A stretch of DNA of 64,000 nt from an uncultured Prevotellaceae bacterium (GTDB lineage: Bacteria; Bacteroidota; Bacteroidia; Bacteroidales; Bacteroidaceae). Each line of letters opens with the position of its first letter. Within the stretch, counting starts at the first letter, position 1. Both the position numbers and the translations under genes were made by a program. The stretch covers positions 110,069 to 174,068 of the forward strand of contig OMXX01000024.1 in NCBI GenBank assembly GCA_900315105.1, given 5' to 3'. Below are positions 8,637-15,992 of this stretch, piece after piece. The notes under the pieces are model-generated. The model did no database searches. It was not told the DNA's origin and saw only the letters and a list, made by a program, of their open reading frames with translations.

Positions 8637-9968
8637 TTATTCTTTATTATCCCAACCCATTTTGTTGAGACGACCTTTCCATACCTGACCACTACCTGTA
8701 CATACTATCCAGATAAAGTTGTCATCATCTACTGCTATTGATGCAGTACTTGCAGAAAATCCTTCCGGAAGTTTGAATTTATCGTTTTCCTTCCAGCATA
8801 TTCCACAGTCTTTTGAGTAGTATAGCTTATCACATTCACCTCCAATGGCAAATAAGTCTTTATCGTACAATGCTACACTTAGATTGCTGAGTCTTGGAAG
8901 ATAATAGCTGTTACTTTCATTAAAATTCTGATATACCCAAGACTGATCTTTCTTTGCATTTTCCTCAATAATCTTGCTCCAAACCTCTGCCTTTTTTGCA
9001 TTAGCAGAAGAATTGCCTATCACGAATGCACGCTTTACATCGGCATTACTATCTGTTGTAGAAGAAACAAAGTTCACGTCTGAAGAAGGTATATACTTTG
9101 CATCATCGTCAATATTTTCATTTTTCCATGAAACGCCGTTATCTAGAGACATTATCAGTTTATTGGCATTAGACATAGCAAACATCTCCTTGCCACATAT
9201 ACCTATAACCGATTTCACGTTTGCTGATACAGTATTCCAGTTTTTTGCATCTGACGAAGAATATATTACACCACCATCAGCAACATAAATGGTATTACCG
9301 TCAGTTGTCATTGTGGCATTTGCGCTGAAAGACCTTGTCTTCTTCCAACTACCGTCAACAAGAGTCTTAAACTCAGTACCACTAGCAGTCTTACCAAGTA
9401 CTACAAGATTATTATTGCAAATTCCAGCCTTAACTCTGGTATAGTTCTTAATATCATTGTCAATATCAAGCTTATTCCACTTGAATGAGTCGGCAACTTC
9501 CTTGTGTGCAACTATATTGACAGTATATTTTTTTGAATATTGACCAGAAGTAGAAAATACATACAACTCTCTTGGCTGAGAGAAATCAATACTTGTAGTA
9601 CTATTAAAATAATATATTGAATCACTTGTAAGACTCTTCCAAAATACATAATTACTACTGCCATTAAGAGCACTTACTGATGCAAACATTATTTTTTTAA
9701 GGTTTGTACCAACAGGCAAAGAGTCAGGAGCATTTGTTATAGTCCCTGAATACTGATCAATATATAATTTATATTTACTTCCTTCAACTTCAGCGGAATC
9801 TTTTTTTCCATTTGTTTCAAAATAGCGTTTCAAAGTTCCGAGAGTTAATCCCGTAATAGCCGTGTCATCATAAGTAACGACTTCTGTGTCATCTTTGTCA
9901 CCAAGACACGAAGACATCATACACACCGTAGCAAAAGACAGCGCGAAAATAGATATTTTTGATTTCAT
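8637..9968 (-). CDS. DUF6242-type lipoprotein with beta-propeller-like C-terminus
   Basis: 443 residues. The N-terminus is a lipoprotein signal (ALSFATVCMMSSCLGDKDD, lipobox Cys near residue 21), followed by a domain with DTAITGLTLGTLKRYFE, as in DUF6242 proteins. From about residue 175 there are repeats of the kind (V)SLDNGVSWKNENI and YYSKDCGICWKENDKF, which resemble Asp-box/BNR blades. Probably anchored in the outer membrane or facing the surface; function unknown. It is preceded by a TAnnTTTG element at 9996-10003. The family name is moderately sure. Confidence 0.75.
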   Translation of the reverse strand: MKSKISIFALSFATVCMMSSCLGDKDDTEVVTYDDTAITGLTLGTLKRYFETNGKKDSAEVEGSKYKLYIDQYSGTITNAPDSLPVGTNLKKIMFASVSALNGSSNYVFWKSLTSDSIYYFNSTTSIDFSQPRELYVFSTSGQYSKKYTVNIVAHKEVADSFKWNKLDIDNDIKNYTRVKAGICNNNLVVLGKTASGTEFKTLVDGSWKKTRSFSANATMTTDGNTIYVADGGVIYSSSDAKNWNTVSANVKSVIGICGKEMFAMSNANKLIMSLDNGVSWKNENIDDDAKYIPSSDVNFVSSTTDSNADVKRAFVIGNSSANAKKAEVWSKIIEENAKKDQSWVYQNFNESNSYYLPRLSNLSVALYDKDLFAIGGECDKLYYSKDCGICWKENDKFKLPEGFSASTASIAVDDDNFIWIVCTGSGQVWKGRLNKMGWDNKE

Positions 9969-9995
9969 TTTATCCTAATTTCGAAATTTCGAATG

Positions 9996-10003
9996 CAAAA
10001 TTA
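9996..10003 (-). promoter_or_regulatory. -7 promoter element for the DUF6242 gene
   Basis: Minus-strand TAATTTTG, 28 bases before the ATG at 9968. Confidence 0.6.
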
Positions 10004-10199
10004 ATCAGAAAATCTCAAAAAAATGAATAAAATCTATGTTTATTAGTAAATTATATCTTAAAACTTGAATATTTAAGGTTAATTGACAAAAAAAATGAGT
10101 ATAAACACCTAAAATTACATTTTACAACCCGTTTACCTGTTTTTCAAAGTATTTCCAAGTACTTCATATGTAATTCCCTTGTAAATCCTATGTGAAAAG

Positions 10200-10265
10200 G
10201 AACCAAACTCGGTGAAGGTCCGTTCCAGAAGCGAACATAGAACGGACCTTCACCGAGTTTGGTTC
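10200..10265. repeat. Long perfect stem-loop (26-bp arms), stem-loop family copy A
   Basis: A perfect 26-bp inverted repeat: arm 10200-10225 begins GAACCAAACTCGGTGAAGG and arm 10240-10265 is its exact complement, around a 14-base loop. It lies in the 419-base gap between the DUF6242 gene and the next plus-strand gene. The words ACCAAACTCGGTGAAG recur in the stem-loops at 12293 and 23561. No T-run follows, so a simple terminator is not indicated. The rest of the gap holds only the two flanking promoters. Confidence 0.9.
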
Positions 10266-10351
10266 GAAGGATCAACGAAGACAAAGCGAAGTTATAACAA
10301 ATTATCATCTGTTTTTTTTCAGTAAAATTATAATTTTACAAAATATCTTTC

Positions 10352-10359
10352 TATCTTTG
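10352..10359 (+). promoter_or_regulatory. -7 promoter element for the 10388 gene
   Basis: TATCTTTG followed by CACC, 28 bases before the ATG at 10388. Confidence 0.65.
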
Positions 10360-10387
10360 CACCAGAAACATTTACTTTTACATAAAC

Positions 10388-11194
10388 ATGGCTAAAATTA
10401 TCACATTACTATTATCATTATTATTCTGTGGCAATGCTATGTCACAGATAGATATAGTTTTTCCTGACACAATGAGAATTACTGTTGATAATAAAACACT
10501 AAAAATTCCACTCATGATAAACGAGGAAAATAATATAAGATATTATACAAATGAAAATTTTATTGTACACGATACAACGTTTATCTATAATGAATATCAA
10601 TACTGGCGTGAAGATTCAACGGAGGATTATACTACCAGTATCACATCCTATTTCATAGAACCTCACAACCAATCTAATTTTTTTGAAAATATTAATTATA
10701 TAAGTCAAATTTTTTCTAAAGATGCATTAAACGAAATTCTTGCAATTTTAAAAACGAAAAATCCTATATTATACAAACAAAATTTAGGAGATATTCCAAG
10801 AATGTGGTATCTTTTAAAGAAGTATAAAGATGCATATTATTGTAGTGAGGATGAACCTATTACTTGGGAGCTAACCGACTCACTATTATTTAAATATGAT
10901 CAAGAATTGGATTTAAGGCCAATAAATAATTTTAAGAAAACCAAAGAAGGTGGTTGGGCATTTACTACTTTAAATAATTATTACGACAAGGAAATGCAGG
11001 TTTCTATCATTCCTTGCAAAAAATTAAAAGGTGCATATATAGTAAAAACAACCATTAAGGGAGAACAACCTACCTATATTCTCTGTACTACAGACCGCGA
11101 TATAAGTAACTTTGATTTGATAAAATATTATTCAGATCATATTCCTGATGGATTAGATTATGAGGATATTGATTATGAAGCATTAATGAAATAA
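10388..11194 (+). CDS. Hypothetical secreted protein
   Basis: 268 residues, not recognised. A signal peptide is clear (MAKIITLLLSLLFCGNAMSQ). The mature part is rich in Asn, Tyr, Ile, Asp and Lys, with no obvious catalytic motif, membrane segment or repeat; the C-terminus is acidic (DGLDYEDIDYEALMK). The coding sequence is much more AT-rich than the flanking housekeeping genes, which fits recent acquisition or low constraint. It has its own promoter (10352-10359) and a shared terminator (11216-11252), so it is a monocistronic unit between stem-loop copy A and the dehydrogenase gene. Confidence 0.8.
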   Translation: MAKIITLLLSLLFCGNAMSQIDIVFPDTMRITVDNKTLKIPLMINEENNIRYYTNENFIVHDTTFIYNEYQYWREDSTEDYTTSITSYFIEPHNQSNFFENINYISQIFSKDALNEILAILKTKNPILYKQNLGDIPRMWYLLKKYKDAYYCSEDEPITWELTDSLLFKYDQELDLRPINNFKKTKEGGWAFTTLNNYYDKEMQVSIIPCKKLKGAYIVKTTIKGEQPTYILCTTDRDISNFDLIKYYSDHIPDGLDYEDIDYEALMK

Positions 11195-11215
11195 ATTTAT
11201 TTTTAATAAAAATAA

Positions 11216-11252
11216 AAGCCAATAATGATCATTCATTATTGGCTTTTTTATT
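11216..11252. terminator. Bidirectional terminator between converging genes
   Basis: Perfect 13-bp arms AAGCCAATAATGA (11216-11228) and TCATTATTGGCTT (11233-11245), with T-runs on the 3' side in both orientations. It ends the 10388 gene and the converging dehydrogenase gene. Confidence 0.85.
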
Positions 11253-11267
11253 TAGTTTAAAATCTAA

Positions 11268-12077
11268 TTACTTAGGCTGTTTACCGATATATGCAAGAAT
11301 ACCGCCATCAACATAGAGAATATGACCGTTAACGGCATCTGAAGCCTTTGAGGCAAGGAACACGGCAGGACCGCCAAGTTCTTCTGGGTTAAGCCAACGG
11401 CCAGCAGGAGTCTTTGCACAGATGAATGAGTCGAATGGATGACGACTGCCATCTGCCTGACGCTCACGAAGTGGAGCTGTCTGTGGAGTTGCAATATATC
11501 CAGGACCTATGCCGTTACATTGGATGTTATACTCACCATATTCAGAGCAAATATTACGGGTAAGCATCTTCAAACCACCCTTTGCTGCTGCGTATGCAGA
11601 AACAGTCTCACGACCAAGCTCTGACATCATAGAGCAGACATTTATAATCTTACCTTCCCTACGCTCCATCATCTCAGGAAGGACGGCTGCAGAACAGATA
11701 TAAGGAGCAACAAGATCAATATCGATAACCTCCTGGAACTCGGAACGCTTCATCTCGTGCATAGGAATACGTTTGATAATACCCGCATTATTTACGAGAA
11801 TATCAATTTGGCCAACCTCCTTATGGATTTTCTCAACGAGAGCCTTTACGGCAACCTCGTCAGTAACATCACACACATAGCCACGCACATTCTCAATGCC
11901 AGCAGCCTTATATGCAGCGAGAGCCTTCTGAACAGCCTCTTCACTACGAACATTAAACACTATATTCTTAATGCCCGCGTTTACAAAAGCCTCAGCAATA
12001 CTGAAGCCTATGCCATAGGCAGCACCAGTAATCCACGCATTCTTTCCTTCAAGAGAGAAATCCTTTAAGCCTGTCAT
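11268..12077 (-). CDS. Short-chain dehydrogenase, gluconate 5-dehydrogenase / 2-deoxygluconate 3-dehydrogenase type
   Basis: 269 residues, a classical SDR. It has the nucleotide motif TGAAYGIGFSIA (from residue 18), NNAG at about 96-99, and the catalytic set with Ser near 149-152, Tyr162 and Lys166 (SAYAAAKGG). PGYIATPQTAPL and the C-terminal GILAYIGKQ match the KduD/IdnO-like branch in Bacteroidetes, which oxidises or reduces sugar acids such as gluconate or 2-keto-3-deoxygluconate with NAD(P). It stands alone here, without uronate-pathway neighbours, so the substrate is uncertain. Promoter at 12167-12174. Confidence 0.85.
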   Translation of the reverse strand: MTGLKDFSLEGKNAWITGAAYGIGFSIAEAFVNAGIKNIVFNVRSEEAVQKALAAYKAAGIENVRGYVCDVTDEVAVKALVEKIHKEVGQIDILVNNAGIIKRIPMHEMKRSEFQEVIDIDLVAPYICSAAVLPEMMERREGKIINVCSMMSELGRETVSAYAAAKGGLKMLTRNICSEYGEYNIQCNGIGPGYIATPQTAPLRERQADGSRHPFDSFICAKTPAGRWLNPEELGGPAVFLASKASDAVNGHILYVDGGILAYIGKQPK

Positions 12078-12166
12078 AGTTTAGTTTTATGATTTAAGTT
12101 AATATTCAGAAATAGGCTTTGCTTGCTGTTTTTCTAACCATCAAACTTTCATCCTTATTCCAAATG

Positions 12167-12174
12167 CAAAGATA
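12167..12174 (-). promoter_or_regulatory. -7 promoter element for the SDR gene
   Basis: Minus-strand TATCTTTG followed by CATTTGG, about 90 bases before the ATG. Confidence 0.65.
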
Positions 12175-12292
12175 CAATATTTTTTTTTTTTTACACACAT
12201 TTATCTCCTTGTTTTATGATATTTTTTCAAAAAAAGCATATTTAGGATATCCCATCAAGCAAAATACAAAAGCATCCTATCTTCCTCCCTTA

Positions 12293-12383
12293 TTCCTCCG
12301 TACCAAACTCGCTGAAGCTCCTATCCAGAATGGTATCTTCACCGACTTTGCACCGACTTTGCACCGACTTTGGTACGGAGGAA
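12293..12383. repeat. Stem-loop family copy B with three 11-bp repeats
   Basis: Outer arms TTCCTCCGTACCAAA (12293-12307) and its complement (12369-12383). Inside the right side are three tandem copies of CACCGACTTTG (12340-12372). The same design, with the 11-mers inverted, is at 23561-23662. Lies in the 447-base gap between the divergent SDR and sigma-factor genes, which otherwise holds only promoters. Confidence 0.9.
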
Positions 12384-12453
12384 CAACGGACCTACAACGG
12401 ACTTGGAACGAAGGTAATATTAACGTAGAATAATTATAAAAAAATAATTATTT

Positions 12454-12486
12454 CTACATTATCATGTAGTTTTTCCATTATCTTTG
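12454..12486 (+). promoter_or_regulatory. ECF operon promoter with a palindromic operator candidate
   Basis: The -7 element TATCTTTG is at 12479-12486. Ten bases upstream lies the inverted repeat CTACAT-TATC-ATGTAG (12454-12469), over the -33 region, where a repressor or the sigma factor's own partner could act. The operator role is inference. Confidence 0.5.
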
Positions 12487-12524
12487 CGTTTCTATAAGTA
12501 GAAAGTTAAAAATTTCAACAATAT

Positions 12525-13010
12525 ATGAAAGAACAGGAAGAAAGATTCACCCAACTCGTCCGCGAGTACAAGAATACCATATATACTGTATGTATGATGT
12601 TTGCAGAATCGCCAGATGAGACTGATGATATGGTACAAGAGGCTTTGATAAATCTCTGGCGAGGTTTTCAGAAGGCAGATGATATATGCAAATCGTGGGT
12701 TTGGCGAGTGACAATGAACTCGTGCATAACAATCGACCGTAAGAAGAGGAAACGCTCGTCAAAATGCCCTTTAACGGCTGATATTGAGGATATGCTACAT
12801 AGTGATGAAAACAATAGGAATACAAATGTGAAGATTCTCTATGACCGCATTCATCAGCTAAACCCGTTTGATCGCGCAATAATAATGTTGTGGCTTGACG
12901 GAATGCCATACGATGAGATTGGCGAGATTATAGGCATCACTACAAAGAATGTCTCTGTGAGATTAATTAGAATTAAGGAACAATTAAAAAAGATGAACAA
13001 TGGAAAATAA
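12525..13010 (+). CDS. ECF-type RNA polymerase sigma factor
   Basis: 161 residues, the usual ECF length. Region 2 is seen in FTQLVREYKNTIYTVCMMF and DETDDMVQEALINLWRGF (residues about 8-50), and region 4 in LNPFDRAIIMLWLDGMPYDE followed by IGEIIGITTKNVSVRLIRIK (about 108-150). It should direct RNA polymerase to a small regulon. Its 3' end overlaps the next gene by 11 bases, so the two are co-translated; that gene is a membrane protein and could be its regulator. A palindrome overlaps the promoter, which suggests autoregulation. Confidence 0.92.
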   Translation: MKEQEERFTQLVREYKNTIYTVCMMFAESPDETDDMVQEALINLWRGFQKADDICKSWVWRVTMNSCITIDRKKRKRSSKCPLTADIEDMLHSDENNRNTNVKILYDRIHQLNPFDRAIIMLWLDGMPYDEIGEIIGITTKNVSVRLIRIKEQLKKMNNGK

Positions 13011-13620
13011 TAATGTTAGTTTGGAACTTGAGGAGATGCGCCTCCAGATGGCTGCTCTCCAGAAGCAACTCAACGAAAGACTGAAGCTTGATGAACAGCA
13101 ACTTCAGGATAGTACTATGAAAAAAATTAATGCTATCAACAGATATGGATATTTTGAGTTGATAGGCCTTATTGTTGCTATTATAAGTTTATCAATAGTG
13201 CAATACAGATTTCATATATCATTTGAGTTTATCACCTGCACACTACTTATTATTGTGTTAACTTCATTATTCGGTTTCTGGTTAGCCAATAGGATAAAGA
13301 ATACTGATCTTTCAAAAAAGAGTACAAAGGAAATTATACGTACGCTTATAAGTATGAAGAAACAATATCAAATATATAATATTATTGGTTTCATCATAGG
13401 TTTCTTCATTATACTTCCATGGATGTTATATGAAATTTACGTGCATAGTTTTTCTCATTTCATGTTCGCTGAAGGTTTCCCTACATGCCGTTTCATCTGT
13501 GCCAATGCCACCATTATGATTTCAGTTTTTACTATCGCAATTATATTTGGCATTAAGATGTATAAGAAGCAGCTTAGCAACATCTCAGAACTCATAGAAA
13601 TGATAAAGGATAAGGATTAG
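13000..13620 (+). CDS. Four-helix membrane protein paired with the ECF sigma factor (possible anti-sigma factor)
   Basis: 206 residues. It starts with a coiled-coil-like cytoplasmic stretch (LELEEMRLQMAALQKQLNER, residues 6-26). Four hydrophobic segments follow, near residues 51-70, 74-95, 125-148 and 165-185, and then a charged C-terminal tail. The ATG lies inside the end of the sigma gene (11-base overlap). Overlap with an ECF gene and an amphipathic N-terminus would suit an anti-sigma factor, but I see no ZAS or FecR motif, so this role is inference. A terminator follows at once. Confidence 0.7.
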   Translation: MENNNVSLELEEMRLQMAALQKQLNERLKLDEQQLQDSTMKKINAINRYGYFELIGLIVAIISLSIVQYRFHISFEFITCTLLIIVLTSLFGFWLANRIKNTDLSKKSTKEIIRTLISMKKQYQIYNIIGFIIGFFIILPWMLYEIYVHSFSHFMFAEGFPTCRFICANATIMISVFTIAIIFGIKMYKKQLSNISELIEMIKDKD

Positions 13621-13626
13621 AATAGC

Positions 13627-13664
13627 AATAGCCCCCACAGTTTTGTGTGAGGGCTATTTTTCTT
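13627..13664 (+). terminator. Terminator of the ECF operon
   Basis: Stem AATAGCCC / GGGCTATT (13627-13658) with an inner CACA/TGTG, followed by TTTTCTTT. Confidence 0.8.
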
Positions 13665-13695
13665 TATTATTTCTTCTTATCCTTTATTTTTTTAT

Positions 13696-14040
13696 AATTG
13701 AAATTATTTAATTGAAATAATAAGAGATAATAATAAGGGGGTGTGGAAAAGTGGATAATGTATATTGAACACTCATTATCAGAAAGATGTATATTTTATT
13801 AGTGTATGGAAAACACGTTTATACTGATTTTATAACCTGTGGATTATCCACTATAGGCCTTGTGGATATATAAGGGGTGTGTATAAGTGGCAAGTTATTA
13901 AATTTCTATCAACGTTGTTTCCACTACCTTTACACGTATTTTCAACGTGTTATAAACAGGTTTTACATATACTTATCCATATAGTTTATCCACAAATTGT
14001 GGATAACTATGGGAAAAAGTGAATAAATCAATATAATAAG
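13696..14040. other. oriC: Candidate chromosomal replication origin (oriC): DnaA-box cluster
   Basis: An intergenic, AT-rich stretch with seven DnaA-box-like 9-mers in about 260 bases. Two are perfect: TTATCCACA at 13986-13994 and TGTGGATAA at 13998-14006, forming an inverted pair. Single-mismatch copies are AGTGGATAA (13750), TGTGGATTA (13838) overlapping TTATCCACT (13844), TGTGGATAT (13861) and TTATCCATA (13973). To the left lies a very AT-rich segment (13681-13738) that could serve as the unwinding region. In Bacteroidetes oriC need not be next to dnaA. Three parS-like sites 26-34 kb away support an origin domain. The call is inference from site density. Confidence 0.7.
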
Positions 14041-14043
14041 GAT

Positions 14044-14079
14044 AAAAAAAGCCGCTTAAGGATTATTCCCTAAGCGGCT
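14044..14079 (-). terminator. Terminator of the GT9 gene
   Basis: Arms GCCGCTTA (14051-14058) and TAAGCGGC (14071-14078), followed on the minus strand by a run of seven T. Confidence 0.85.
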
Positions 14080-14099
14080 ATTGTTATTGAATATGGATA

Positions 14100-15149
14100 T
14101 TATTCTAGAATAACGTCTTCTACGTGTTTGAAAACATTTTCAGGTGTTATATCATAGAGACATTTGTAATTACCATATTGACAAGGAATATTGCCATAAA
14201 TAGAGCAAGGACGGCATTTCATGTCAAGTTCTACAACGTTTTCCACACTTTGATTCCAACCAAGGAAACCTGCATAGCGATGGGTAGCTCCCCAGATACT
14301 TACAACAGGACAAGCAACGAGAGATGCGAGGTGCATATTACCTGAATCCATTGATATCATCACATTGAGGTGCGACATGAGGATAAGTTCTTGACTCATA
14401 TCCTTTAAAATGGAAGTAGCAGATGTAACCTGTGGATATTTATCCTGCCATTGCTTCATCTTCTGAGCTTCTTCGCCTTTTCCGTGGAAAAGGAAGATTC
14501 GACAGCTTGGATGTGCCTTGATAATCATCTGCACTACTTGTTCCATCTTTTCAAGAGGATAAATCTTACCCTTATGAGCTGCAAATGGTGCTATGCCTAT
14601 CCATTTGGTGAATGATTTCTTTTCACCTATTGTTTCTGAAAGAAGTCTGAGGTTTCCCCTACCCTCTCCGAATATGCTTCTAAAGTCAGGAGTTATAAAA
14701 TAGCCGAGTTTTTCAAGCACGTCGGCATAATTGCGGAAAGATGTGGATAACTGGTGGAAATTACTCTTATCCTCATTAACAAGAGCACGCTTTTCCTTGC
14801 GATGCTTGTCTATATGCGCTACTTTATAGTTAGATAGTACAAAGCGAAGACGGAGGTAATGAGAGCGCAAAACTCCGTGCATATCAGCTATATGGGTGAA
14901 ATGCTTTGCCTGAAGTCTGCGATAGAGCGCATTAAGTCCAGAGATGCCTTTGTATTCCTCTTTAAGATCAGCCCCCATGAAACCTACATTATCAGCAAGA
15001 TTCTCGAAGAAAGGACGTGCAAATGGGCGAGACAATACCGTAATACGAATATTAGGATATTGTTTTGCCAATGAGCTAACCACTGGTACGAGCATAGCTA
15101 CATCACCAATAGCAGAGAATCTTATTATGAGAATGTGAGGAGTCTTCAT
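14100..15149 (-). CDS. Glycosyltransferase family 9 (heptosyltransferase-like)
   Basis: 349 residues. The N-terminus ILIIRFSAIGDVAMLVPVVSSL and the C-terminal block LMSHLNVMISMDSGNMHLAS...VSIWGATHRYAGFLGW are typical of GT9 enzymes such as WaaF/RfaF, which transfer ADP-heptose in lipopolysaccharide core synthesis on the cytoplasmic face. In Bacteroidetes this protein is regularly next to a DUF4254 gene, as here, so the pair probably acts on lipo-oligosaccharide. The acceptor and the donor are not established. A palindromic repeat pair separates it from DUF4254, with one arm just before its ATG. Confidence 0.88.
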   Translation of the reverse strand: MKTPHILIIRFSAIGDVAMLVPVVSSLAKQYPNIRITVLSRPFARPFFENLADNVGFMGADLKEEYKGISGLNALYRRLQAKHFTHIADMHGVLRSHYLRLRFVLSNYKVAHIDKHRKEKRALVNEDKSNFHQLSTSFRNYADVLEKLGYFITPDFRSIFGEGRGNLRLLSETIGEKKSFTKWIGIAPFAAHKGKIYPLEKMEQVVQMIIKAHPSCRIFLFHGKGEEAQKMKQWQDKYPQVTSATSILKDMSQELILMSHLNVMISMDSGNMHLASLVACPVVSIWGATHRYAGFLGWNQSVENVVELDMKCRPCSIYGNIPCQYGNYKCLYDITPENVFKHVEDVILE

Positions 15150-15153
15150 AGAA

Positions 15154-15314
15154 ACCTAACCAAACCTTCCCAAATGGAAGGATGTATTATAGTCTTATTA
15201 TTAGTAGAACGATAATAAATTTATAATTTTATCCCCATGATTAGAAATACTAATTATTCCTCTTTGAAGAGGAAGGGGGTTGAAACCCTCCCAAAGGGAG
15301 AAATTGGGTGGTTT
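15154..15314. repeat. Paired palindromic repeat element between GT9 and DUF4254 genes
   Basis: Arm ACCTAACCAAACCTTCCCAA (from 15154) and an inverted arm ending ATTGGGTGGTTTTT (to 15314), each with a CTTCCCAAATGGAAG or CTCCCAAAGGGAG core. The right end abuts the DUF4254 stop codon and the left end lies four bases from the GT9 start. Confidence 0.75.
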
Positions 15315-15920
15315 TTACTTTTTTCCGTACAGCACAGGATTAGTATCTACATCATTGTACATCTTCATCTGGCGATATACCTTCATGTATTTCTTTCCTG
15401 CTGCTATATCTGCAAGGAGCTGGTCAATAGCTGTTGAGAGGTCAACTTGCTGTTCAAGAAGAATGTCGAGTTTTGCCTTACACTTTGCAATATGCTCAGC
15501 ACTTGCATCTGTGCGCTCTACCTGCTCCTTCATGTGATATATCTTGAGGGCGAGGATAGAGAGACGGTCAATAGCCCATGCTGGTGATTCTGTATTTATG
15601 GTAGCATCATCCTGTATCTTAACATCCTTGTAATGATCACGGAAGTAAGAATCGATATTCTCAACCATGTCTGTACGATCCTGGTTTGACTTATCGATTC
15701 TGCGTTTCAAAACAAGTGCTGCTACAGGGTCGATGTTAGGATCACGAATAATATCCTCAAAATGCCATTGTACTGTGTCAATCCAACATTTATGATATAG
15801 GATATTGTTGATTGTATCCTCTGGGAATGGATTCTTTATAGGTGTGTCAACATTATCGTTGATGTGATAATCAGCGATTGCGTGACGGAATATTTCATTG
15901 CTTGTTGATGTAAACGACAT
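15315..15920 (-). CDS. DUF4254 domain protein
   Basis: 201 residues. Mostly alpha-helical, with features of the DUF4254 family: ILYHKCWIDTVQWHFEDIIR near residue 40 and SPAWAIDRLSILALKIYHMK near 110. No signal peptide or membrane segment. Function unknown; its fixed neighbourhood with a GT9 glycosyltransferase points to lipopolysaccharide assembly. Promoter at 15952-15959. The stop codon is immediately followed by a palindromic repeat arm. Confidence 0.85.
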   Translation of the reverse strand: MSFTSTSNEIFRHAIADYHINDNVDTPIKNPFPEDTINNILYHKCWIDTVQWHFEDIIRDPNIDPVAALVLKRRIDKSNQDRTDMVENIDSYFRDHYKDVKIQDDATINTESPAWAIDRLSILALKIYHMKEQVERTDASAEHIAKCKAKLDILLEQQVDLSTAIDQLLADIAAGKKYMKVYRQMKMYNDVDTNPVLYGKK

Positions 15921-15951
15921 ATTGATGAAATAGAATAATGATTTTCAAATG

Positions 15952-15959
15952 CAAAAATA
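15952..15959 (-). promoter_or_regulatory. -7 promoter element for the DUF4254 gene
   Basis: Minus-strand TATTTTTG followed by CATTTG, about 32 bases before the ATG. Confidence 0.6.
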
Positions 15960-15992
15960 GTGTAATTATTTGAGAAATGCAAATTTTTCTCA

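Noticed and set aside
12340..12372. Three 11-bp repeats as a CRISPR remnant
   Set aside because: No spacers between the units, too short, no cas genes; they belong to a stem-loop family.
12119..12433. 104-residue frame across the SDR-sigma gap
   Set aside because: It crosses a promoter and the stem-loop repeat and has no protein-like features.
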